Assembly: GCA_051011115.1 (NCBI GenBank)
Contig: JBPCUN010000023.1
Span: 1-12,214, forward strand
Source of the DNA: Profundicola sp051011115
GTDB lineage: Bacteria; Bacteroidota; Bacteroidia; Flavobacteriales; Weeksellaceae
DNA length: 12,214 nt
Direction: 5' to 3'
Shown here one piece after another: positions 7,137 through 12,214 of this stretch. A program made the translations under genes and the position numbers. Position 1 is the stretch's first letter, and each line of letters begins with the position of its first letter. The notes below the pieces were generated by a model. The model worked only from the letters and a program-made list of their open reading frames with translations, had not been told where the DNA came from and searched no databases.

Positions 7137-8389
7137 TATTCGCATTCATTTTTTAAGTACCATAGGAAATAAACAAGATATATAATACTTGAGCTAACTA
7201 ATGCTATTCCAGTGGCAAGTACCGCTCCTTCTAATTGATAAAGTGGGATGAAAATATAATTTAAAATTACCGAAATTATCAATACAGAAATTCCTGTAAT
7301 AGTATTGAACCTCGCTTTCCCAAAAGCACTAAACATATTGGCTAATGGTACTCTAAATAGCATAGAAATTGAAGAAATAGCCATAAGGTATATAAACAAA
7401 GTATAGGGACTATAATCCTTATCTAAAAAGCTAAACATCCATTCTCCTAGAAAGATTGCCACTAACATTCCCAAGAAAGTTATGAGAGAAAATAGTTTTA
7501 AAAAGTTGAAATAATAATTTTTTAAGAATGCTCTATTTTTGTAATTAACGGCTAGTTTGGTGAAGTCAGTGCGTATAAAGATATTAGGTAGGAGTAAAAT
7601 GTTTAAAGGAATTAAAGATGCCGCACTGTACTCAGCTACATATACATCGCCCAATAGCATCCCAATGAGCAAAATATCAATAAAAAAAACTGTTTGACTC
7701 ACTACGCCAGATAGGCTGCTTAAAAATGAATAGGACCAAAATCTTCTTTTATTAAAATCAAAATTAAACTTCAGATTCCATTGAGGGAAACCATAGCGAA
7801 AACTGAAAATTAAAAAGTTGATAATGGGAGCAGATACTAAACTGACTAAATAACCCATGGCTCCAAATAAATACGTGAGACTCAGTGCTAAAATCAGTAA
7901 TAAGATGCTATAAGTGATATCATATTGCCCATATAGCTTGTTTTTATCATCTACGCGCAATTGGGCAGATTGATGAACATTCAAGAACATTCCCATGATT
8001 CTGAAAACCAAAATCCCTGTAAATAATAGTACTCCATCTTCTTGGTTTGGTAAAAACGGTAACAAAGCCACTACCATAACCATGATAAGTAGGGTATTCA
8101 CTAACCCTTGAGAAAAAGAGTAGTCTATAATTTTTTGCCTTTCATCTGCTGATTTAGAAATCGCACCATAGCGTAGCATACCAGCGGCAGAGCCAAGGCC
8201 GACAAATTGGCTGAAAAAAGCAATAAGGGTAATTGAATAAGTAATTTGACCATAAACCTCTTTTTCTATTGTGATAAGAATGAAACTCTTGATCAGGAAT
8301 AAAATCAACTTATTAAATAAGGTAGCAGAGGCTATCCAGGAACCACTGTTGGAGTGAAAATCTTTAATAAATTGAATAATGCTTTTCAA
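7136..8389 (-). CDS. Wzx-type polysaccharide flippase (MOP/PST superfamily)
   Basis: This 417-residue, strongly hydrophobic protein has about twelve predicted membrane segments spread over its length, fitting the oligosaccharide/polysaccharide flippases that move undecaprenyl-linked sugars across the inner membrane. The conserved C-terminal pattern LNYIFIPLYQLEGAVLATG, and the N-terminal FNKLILFLIKSF followed by VYGQITYS, are typical of the family. The start is probably TTG at 8387-8389: an in-frame TAA at 8402-8404 leaves only ATT and TTG codons as starts, and the next Met is near residue 70, inside the membrane domain. A promoter element lies 20 bases upstream. The acyltransferase gene follows with overlap. 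No polymerase or glycosyltransferase gene is seen here, so it may serve a repeat unit built elsewhere. Confidence 0.87.
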   Translation of the reverse strand: MKSIIQFIKDFHSNSGSWIASATLFNKLILFLIKSFILITIEKEVYGQITYSITLIAFFSQFVGLGSAAGMLRYGAISKSADERQKIIDYSFSQGLVNTLLIMVMVVALLPFLPNQEDGVLLFTGILVFRIMGMFLNVHQSAQLRVDDKNKLYGQYDITYSILLLILALSLTYLFGAMGYLVSLVSAPIINFLIFSFRYGFPQWNLKFNFDFNKRRFWSYSFLSSLSGVVSQTVFFIDILLIGMLLGDVYVAEYSAASLIPLNILLLPNIFIRTDFTKLAVNYKNRAFLKNYYFNFLKLFSLITFLGMLVAIFLGEWMFSFLDKDYSPYTLFIYLMAISSISMLFRVPLANMFSAFGKARFNTITGISVLIISVILNYIFIPLYQLEGAVLATGIALVSSSIIYLVYFLWYLKNECE

Positions 8390-8409
8390 AAAAATGGTGG
8401 TTTATCATA

Positions 8410-8417
8410 CAAATGTA
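8410..8417 (-). promoter_or_regulatory. Probable promoter -7 element (TACATTTG) for the flippase-acyltransferase pair
   Basis: On the minus strand 8417-8410 reads TACATTTG, an exact match to the Bacteroidota -7 consensus TAnnTTTG, ending 20 bases before the proposed TTG start of the flippase. I see no TTG at the expected -33 distance, so only half of the promoter is recognisable. The leader would be about 15 bases. The rest of the 118-base divergent gap to the YjjG-like gene shows no clear plus-strand promoter. Confidence 0.5.
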
Positions 8418-8507
8418 ATTAATTCTACAGTTAGTTTTATTTATTCATTTTTATTACGGTAGGCTCTGCATGGTTTTTGGTAGGATAGTAAAAACGAAAT
8501 TTATCAT

Positions 8508-9212
8508 ATGTTTTCAAAAGAAAAAATTAAACACATATTCTTTGATTTAGACAATACCTTATGGGATCACCGGGGCAATTCAGAGGCTACTTTAAAACAA
8601 ATGTTCAAGGATTATAACATTACAGAGGATTACAACCTCAATTTTGATGAATGGCATCAGGTCTTTTATGAAAAAAATGAATATTTATGGGCAGAGTTAA
8701 GAGAAGGACATATCCATAAACAGGAATTACGAGATAGACGTTTTACAGAGCCTTTTAAATTTTTTAAAATTGAAGATAAAGCACTAAGTGAAAAGTTTGA
8801 TATTCACTATTTAGAAAGAATGGCTAAAATGGCTGGAGAAGTAGAGGGAGCTAAAGATTTATTAAATTATTTATCCCCTAATTATAGTATTCATATCATT
8901 ACTAATGGGTTTGAAGAGGTTTCTCAAGATAAAATAAATAATGCAAAATTAGATGTTTATGTAGAAACGCTCACTTGTGCAGATGAAATAGGACTTAGAA
9001 AACCAGATCCTAGAATCTTTGAATTGGCTGCCTCTAAAGCCAATGCTAAAAAAGACGAGTCTATCATTATCGGAGATGATTGGATTGCCGATGTAATTGG
9101 TGGAACCAGCTTTGGATGGAAAGCTATTTTCTTTGACTCCCTAGATGATAATAATCAAATGGAGGGTGTGCCTGTAGTGAAAACGTTAGATGAAATAAAG
9201 CAATATTTATAA
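8508..9212 (+). CDS. YjjG-like HAD-family (pyrimidine) nucleotidase
   Basis: This 234-residue haloacid dehalogenase-superfamily hydrolase has all four motifs: I, FFDLDNTLW with nucleophile Asp13 and acid/base Asp15; II, ITNGF with Thr132; III, LRKPDP with Lys165; and IV, GDDWIADVIGG with Asp190/Asp191 binding magnesium. A helical cap lies between about residues 20 and 110. The DLDNTLWDH opening and the spacing match the YjjG type, which dephosphorylates non-canonical pyrimidine nucleotides and keeps them out of DNA; other HAD phosphatases share the layout, so the substrate is inferred. ATG at 8508 is the only good start. It is divergent from the flippase and ends in a stop that overlaps the stop of tag. 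Having a nucleotidase beside a DNA glycosylase gene is suggestive but may be chance. Confidence 0.82.
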   Translation: MFSKEKIKHIFFDLDNTLWDHRGNSEATLKQMFKDYNITEDYNLNFDEWHQVFYEKNEYLWAELREGHIHKQELRDRRFTEPFKFFKIEDKALSEKFDIHYLERMAKMAGEVEGAKDLLNYLSPNYSIHIITNGFEEVSQDKINNAKLDVYVETLTCADEIGLRKPDPRIFELAASKANAKKDESIIIGDDWIADVIGGTSFGWKAIFFDSLDDNNQMEGVPVVKTLDEIKQYL

Positions 9213-9770
9213 ATTATTTGGGTGGCAAAAACAATTTAGCGTATGGTCATTTACAATGCCTACTGCTTGTAAATAGGCATAAACGGTGGTGCTACCCAAA
9301 AATTTAAATCTTTTTTGTTTTAAATCTTTTGCAATTAAATCAGATAAATCGGTGGTTGCGGGAACCTCAGTAATGGATTTCCAGTGATTAATGATGGGCT
9401 TGTTGTCTACGAATTGCCAAATGTAGTTTGAGAATGAGCCATGGCGACCTTTAATTTCTATGAATCGTTGAGCATTGTTGATAGCCGCTTCAATTTTTTT
9501 TCTATGCCGAATAATGTCTGTATTATGGAGTAATTCAGTGATTTTAGAATCATCAAATTGTGCTATTTTATCATAGTCAAAACCGTAAAATGCTTCGCGG
9601 AAGTTTTCTCTTTTCTTTAAAATTGTAATCCAGCTCAATCCCGCTTGAAACGATTCTAATACCAAAAACTCAAATAAAATTTTATCATCAAAAACAGGAA
9701 CAGCCCATTCAGTATCGTGATAGGTTTTGTACAAAGAATCTTCAGAGACCCAAGCGCAACGATTTTTCAT
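9207..9770 (-). CDS. tag: DNA-3-methyladenine glycosylase I
   Basis: This 187-residue protein has the full length and motifs of Tag, which cuts 3-methyladenine from alkylated DNA as the first step of base-excision repair in the cytoplasm. The opening RCAWVSEDSLYKTYHDTEWAVP matches E. coli Tag closely. The structural zinc site seen in E. coli (Cys4, His17, His175, Cys179) is present as Cys5, His18, His176 and Cys180 in NDHTLNCFCHP, and Glu39 in VLES corresponds to the conserved base-recognising glutamate. It starts 2 bases after the DUF4230 gene stop, so it is the last gene of a three-gene minus-strand operon. Its stop lies inside the palindrome TTATAA that also holds the stop of the facing HAD gene. 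Confidence 0.94.
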   Translation of the reverse strand: MKNRCAWVSEDSLYKTYHDTEWAVPVFDDKILFEFLVLESFQAGLSWITILKKRENFREAFYGFDYDKIAQFDDSKITELLHNTDIIRHRKKIEAAINNAQRFIEIKGRHGSFSNYIWQFVDNKPIINHWKSITEVPATTDLSDLIAKDLKQKRFKFLGSTTVYAYLQAVGIVNDHTLNCFCHPNNL

Positions 9771-9772
9771 AT

Positions 9773-10378
9773 TTACAAATTAATTCTACTTTCTAAATCT
9801 GAGGCGTAAGGCGTATCATCTTCTACCTTCCATCCATAAATTTTGGCTAGTAGATAAATTTCTTCTAGGTTCATAATCAGTTGTTCACGAGCTTCTTCTC
9901 TTAAGTCAGACGTATTAATCGTTTTCATAACTTCTTTCACCGCTCTTTTTTTAATTTGGTTTAGATCATCTTTAGAAAATTGGTTCAAGCTACTTTGTTT
10001 CATTTCAAAAAACTCTACATCTGGATAGGTTTCAATCTTCAACGGTGGTATACTTCGAATATGAATAACCTGATTCACAGAGTCAACTTCTACCTTCATT
10101 TGGCTTAAATCATAACTTGCTTGTGCTTTTACCTCTACTTTTAATAAAAGATTTTTATCAAAGGAAATTAAATTCCCTAAATATTGAACTTGGCTTTTAT
10201 GAGAATAGAAATTAGCATATTGCTGTTCTGCCACCACCATTTTATTCAATCGTTTGATGCCATAGGCAATGGTATGGGAAGCTTCTGTTTTGTTATCTTT
10301 TTGTGTGAGTTGAATGACAGTGTAAGCCAAAAATATACCTGCTATAAAGACTAGCAGGTATTTAATATATTTAGTCAT
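9773..10378 (-). CDS. DUF4230 family membrane-anchored protein
   Basis: This 201-residue protein starts with a short basic segment and one membrane helix (about 6-24, YLLVFIAGIFLAYTVIQL), followed by an extracytoplasmic domain. The stretches IKRLNKMVVAEQQYANFYSHK (about 42-62) and VNQVIHIRSIPPLKI (about 101-115) fit the DUF4230 family, whose function is unknown. The C-terminal third is rich in charged residues and probably helical (SKDDLNQIKKRAVKEVM, then EEAREQLIMNLEEIYLLAK). Nothing suggests an enzymatic site. It lies 12 bases after the thioredoxin-like gene and 2 bases before tag, so the three are probably one transcript. The grouping with an exported thioredoxin-fold protein hints at an envelope role, but this is inference. 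Confidence 0.8.
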   Translation of the reverse strand: MTKYIKYLLVFIAGIFLAYTVIQLTQKDNKTEASHTIAYGIKRLNKMVVAEQQYANFYSHKSQVQYLGNLISFDKNLLLKVEVKAQASYDLSQMKVEVDSVNQVIHIRSIPPLKIETYPDVEFFEMKQSSLNQFSKDDLNQIKKRAVKEVMKTINTSDLREEAREQLIMNLEEIYLLAKIYGWKVEDDTPYASDLESRINL

Positions 10379-10390
10379 ATATAATTATTA

Positions 10391-10957
10391 TTAATAAGCG
10401 TAATTAGGTGTTTGCGGTGTTCCGTTCACAATATCTCGGATATCCTCTTCTAGTGAATTAATTGGAGATTCTACAATTCTACCAATTTCCTTTCCATCTT
10501 TATAAAAGAGAAAAGTTGGAACATGAGAGATATCTTTGCCAGCCTCTTCTCCATTTAGAGATTTTTTGTCTCTATCTACCGCATACATTTCAATACGGTT
10601 GTCTGGATAACCAGCATAATCCATGATTTTAAAAAAATGAGGGGTTTCTCTATGGCTATCAGGGCACCACGTTCCCATGAAAACCTCAATTTCTAGCTCT
10701 TGTAATTCATTTTTAAAAGTGTCAATCGTCTTTTCATCCAGTGTATAACTATCATAATAGGTGTCATACCAATCATATTTAGCATCTCGAAAGGTTTCTT
10801 CATTCACAGCTCCTTTCAACATTTTTTGCCCATTCACTTCAACTTCTTTGTTAACTAAAACTTTTTCCTCTTTTTTAGTATTTTCTTTTTCTTGATTTTT
10901 CATAGCACAACTGGTAAAAATAAATAAGGATAATAAGCTTAGGATAATTGTTTTCAT
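10391..10957 (-). CDS. Thioredoxin-fold lipoprotein with a single-cysteine WCPDS site
   Basis: This 188-residue protein has a lipoprotein signal peptide ending in the lipobox FTSC, so Cys17 would be lipidated and the mature protein would sit in the envelope. After a charged linker, the thioredoxin-like part (about 75-178) has VFMGTWCPDSHRETPHF, with Cys98 but Ser101 where classical thioredoxins have the second cysteine, and the cis-proline loop HVPTFLFYKDGKEIGR with Pro147. A single-cysteine site cannot carry out the usual dithiol reduction alone; such proteins may act as monothiol, chaperone-like or peroxidatic proteins. I recall similar WCPDS proteins in other flavobacteria, so this is likely a family trait and not a mutation. 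It is the first gene of the minus-strand operon with DUF4230 and tag. Partner and substrate are unknown. Confidence 0.82.
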   Translation of the reverse strand: MKTIILSLLSLFIFTSCAMKNQEKENTKKEEKVLVNKEVEVNGQKMLKGAVNEETFRDAKYDWYDTYYDSYTLDEKTIDTFKNELQELEIEVFMGTWCPDSHRETPHFFKIMDYAGYPDNRIEMYAVDRDKKSLNGEEAGKDISHVPTFLFYKDGKEIGRIVESPINSLEEDIRDIVNGTPQTPNYAY

Positions 10958-11041
10958 TGGATTAAATTTTCTCAGATAATAACTTTAATGCAAAAATTTA
11001 GCCTAAATATAATTCATTTCTAAATTCTTTGCCGTAATATG

Positions 11042-11071
11042 TTGAATAATAAAGTCGCTACACTTATTCAA
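11042..11071. repeat. Short inverted repeat TTGAATAA / TTATTCAA upstream of ruvA
   Basis: TTGAATAA (11042-11049) and its exact reverse complement TTATTCAA (11064-11071) are 14 bases apart, about two helical turns centre to centre. A further direct copy of TTGAATA lies at 11077-11083, just before the -33 element of the ruvA promoter. It could be a regulator binding site, but eight AT-rich bases may also match by chance. It is not followed by a T-run in the direction of either gene, so it is not a terminator. Confidence 0.3.
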
Positions 11072-11084
11072 TTGCTTTGAATAT

Positions 11085-11114
11085 TTGTATTAGGTTTAGT
11101 AAATATTACCTTTG
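11085..11114 (+). promoter_or_regulatory. ruvA-sprA promoter: TTG, 19 bases, TACCTTTG
   Basis: The -33 element TTG (11085-11087, within TTTG 11084-11087) is followed after 19 bases by TACCTTTG (11107-11114), an exact match to the Bacteroidota -7 consensus TAnnTTTG with the usual spacing. This is the most complete promoter in the window. Transcription would begin around 11119-11122, giving a leader of about 25 bases before the TTG start of ruvA at 11145. Because ruvA overlaps sprA, this promoter probably also drives sprA. Confidence 0.75.
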
Positions 11115-11144
11115 CATGAGTATAATTATTCTAATTTTGAAACT

Positions 11145-11726
11145 TTGATAACACATTTAAAAGGACGTTTAGTAGAGGTATATGCTTCGCACGCAGTAAT
11201 TGATTGCAATGGGGTTGGTTACCATGTGAACATAAGCTTAAATACCTATTCTGCACTAGATAAGAAAGATGAGGTGTTATTGTATACTTACCATTTAGTA
11301 AGAGAGGATGCGCAGCAGCTCTATGGTTTTGCTACCAAGTCAGAGCGTTCTGTGTTCGAGAAGTTGATCAAAGTTAATGGGGTAGGTCCTGCCTCTGGTA
11401 TCATGATGCTTTCTACCCTAAATTCCCATGAGATATATCAAGCCATCGTGAATGAAGACGCCAAAACTTTGCAATCCGTGAAAGGAATTGGAGCTAAAAC
11501 AGCACAACGGATTATCATAGATTTAAAGGATAAATTAGAAAACATGGGCGAAGGTGCTGTGACGTCTGCTCCTTTAGAAAATAAAATTAAATTAGAAGCG
11601 TTAAGTGCATTAGAGGTTTTAGGTATTTCCAACAAGCAAGTAGAAAGCTATGTTCAGCAATTAATCAAGGATAATCCTAAAATTACCTTAGAAGAAGTTA
11701 TAAAATCAACCTTGAAAAAGATTTGA
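11145..11726 (+). CDS. ruvA: Holliday junction branch migration complex subunit RuvA
   Basis: This 193-residue RuvA forms the tetramer that holds Holliday junctions open and loads the RuvB helicase during recombination repair. It shows the N-terminal OB-fold (about 1-62, ITHLKGRLVEV and IDCNGVGYHV), two helix-hairpin-helix motifs (KVNGVGPASG, 76-85; VKGIGAKTAQR, 112-122), an acidic linker (about 132-146) and the C-terminal RuvB-binding domain (about 147-193). The start is TTG at 11145, placing ITHLKGR right after the initiator as in other RuvA proteins, which open MI.HLKG. A longer frame from TTG at 11112 adds 11 residues but would begin inside the -7 promoter element, so I reject it. The stop overlaps the proposed TTG start of sprA by 4 bases. 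ruvA directly upstream of sprA is a known flavobacterial arrangement. Confidence 0.95.
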   Translation: MITHLKGRLVEVYASHAVIDCNGVGYHVNISLNTYSALDKKDEVLLYTYHLVREDAQQLYGFATKSERSVFEKLIKVNGVGPASGIMMLSTLNSHEIYQAIVNEDAKTLQSVKGIGAKTAQRIIIDLKDKLENMGEGAVTSAPLENKIKLEALSALEVLGISNKQVESYVQQLIKDNPKITLEEVIKSTLKKI

Positions 11727-12214
11727 ATTTGAAGTCATATATTTATCCGTTCCATACCCTAAAAGCTCTTTGTGGGCTTTTCTTAATACTAGCCAGTAGT
11801 TTAGTGTTTTCTCAGGAAGACGATGAATTATTGTTTCCTTTTCAAGACCAGCAGACAGGAGGCTTATACCTTGATAGTCCTTTAAAATATAATGCAACCT
11901 TTGATGCTCTTTCTGGCATGTACATTCTGCGAGAGCAGGTTGGGGGTATTAGTTATGGAGAGCCTATTTACTTGTCTCAAAAAGAATATTTTGATCTCTT
12001 GTTAAGCAATAGTGTAATTGATTATTATAAGGATAAATCTCAAGCGCTAGATAATCAATACAGAGGTATCCGTAGTGGTAAAGATAATGCAGAAGACCAA
12101 AGTGATGGTCTAGTATTGCCTAGTTTACAAGTGAAAAATAAAATGTTTCAAACGATATTTGGAGGGGATAAAATTGAATTGATACCTAGCGGATATGCTT
12201 CCATAGACTTAGGT
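11723..12214 (+). CDS. sprA: SprA, type IX secretion system outer-membrane translocon (N-terminal part, 3' partial)
   Basis: The frame is open to the right edge and gives 164 residues of a protein that is usually well over 2,000 residues long. SprA (Sov in Porphyromonas) forms the giant outer-membrane barrel through which type IX substrates leave the cell and is needed for gliding in gliding species. The N-terminus has a signal peptide (about 1-30, hydrophobic core LCGLFLILASSLVF, likely cleaved before QEDDE). Family stretches follow: PLKYNATFDALSGMYILREQVGG, GEPIYLSQKEYFDLLL, YRGIRSG, and near the edge PSLQVKNKMFQTIFGG with IELIPSGYASIDLG. The start is TTG at 11723, overlapping the ruvA stop as TTGA; TTG at 11729 is the alternative. 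An in-frame TAA at 11678-11680 excludes any upstream ATG. Confidence 0.93.
   Translation, partial: MNLKSYIYPFHTLKALCGLFLILASSLVFSQEDDELLFPFQDQQTGGLYLDSPLKYNATFDALSGMYILREQVGGISYGEPIYLSQKEYFDLLLSNSVIDYYKDKSQALDNQYRGIRSGKDNAEDQSDGLVLPSLQVKNKMFQTIFGGDKIELIPSGYASIDLG

Larger units (their letters stand above)
10958..11144. other. Divergent intergenic region between the thioredoxin-like gene and ruvA
   Basis: This 187-base AT-rich gap separates divergent genes. On the ruvA side it holds a well-matched promoter (11085-11114) and a small inverted repeat. On the thioredoxin side I see no exact TAnnTTTG. The nearest candidates are TAAATTTTTG on the minus strand (11000-10991), which has two extra bases, and TATATTTA (11011-11004), which lacks the final G. 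No open frame of note and no RNA gene is apparent. Confidence 0.7.

Noticed and set aside
11112..11144. An 11-residue N-terminal extension of RuvA starting at TTG 11112
   Set aside because: It starts within the -7 promoter element TACCTTTG and precedes the conserved RuvA N-terminus; TTG 11145 fits better.
11438..11897. Minus-strand open frames over ruvA (11438-11635) and the start of sprA (11706-11897)
   Set aside because: They are antisense to clear RuvA and SprA coding sequence and have no recognisable features.

Overview
The window looks like an AT-rich chromosomal segment from the phylum Bacteroidota, most likely order Flavobacteriales. Four things support this: the ruvA–sprA pair (SprA is the type IX secretion translocon), tandem exbD genes with the flavobacterial type of N-terminus, DUF4230 and GH3-family genes of the type common in this group, and perfect matches to the Bacteroidota -7 promoter element TAnnTTTG upstream of several genes. 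I see no tRNA, rRNA, CRISPR array, insertion sequence, phage gene or attachment site. All genes look intact except the two cut by the window edges. No stretch longer than about 190 bases lacks a gene.

Layout. Positions 1-612 hold the tail of a probable first ExbD and a complete second ExbD, closed by a strong intrinsic terminator (639-670). A new promoter (TAAATTTG, 695-702) precedes a tightly packed plus-strand run of six genes from 718 to 6526: an M23 peptidase, a GH3-family adenylating enzyme, a PnuC transporter, RadC, a polysaccharide deacetylase-like protein and a FemAB/GNAT-like transferase. Gaps inside this run are between -1 and 3 bases, so it is probably one transcript. Facing it on the minus strand (8389 to 6519) are a Wzx-type polysaccharide flippase and a hexapeptide acyltransferase, whose stop codon overlaps that of the FemAB-like gene. 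Divergent from the flippase is a YjjG-like HAD nucleotidase (8508-9212), which also runs into an overlapping convergent stop. The facing minus-strand operon (10957 to 9207) encodes a thioredoxin-fold lipoprotein, a DUF4230 membrane protein and 3-methyladenine DNA glycosylase Tag. A divergent intergenic region (10958-11144) carries the best promoter of the window, in front of ruvA. ruvA overlaps the start of sprA, which runs off the right edge.

How the genes fit together. Three themes recur. The first is envelope energetics and secretion (ExbD pair, SprA). The second is cell-wall and surface-glycan handling (M23 peptidase, deacetylase-like protein, FemAB-like transferase, flippase, acyltransferase). 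The third is DNA or nucleotide housekeeping (RadC, RuvA, Tag, YjjG, PnuC). The deacetylase/FemAB/acyltransferase/flippase block looks like a small envelope-glycan modification cassette, but no glycosyltransferase is visible and its substrate is unknown. I did not find a clear candidate for a wholly new system. The most notable points are four likely TTG start codons, a promoter that changes the ruvA start, two pairs of convergent genes whose stops overlap, and a thioredoxin-like lipoprotein lacking the second active-site cysteine.
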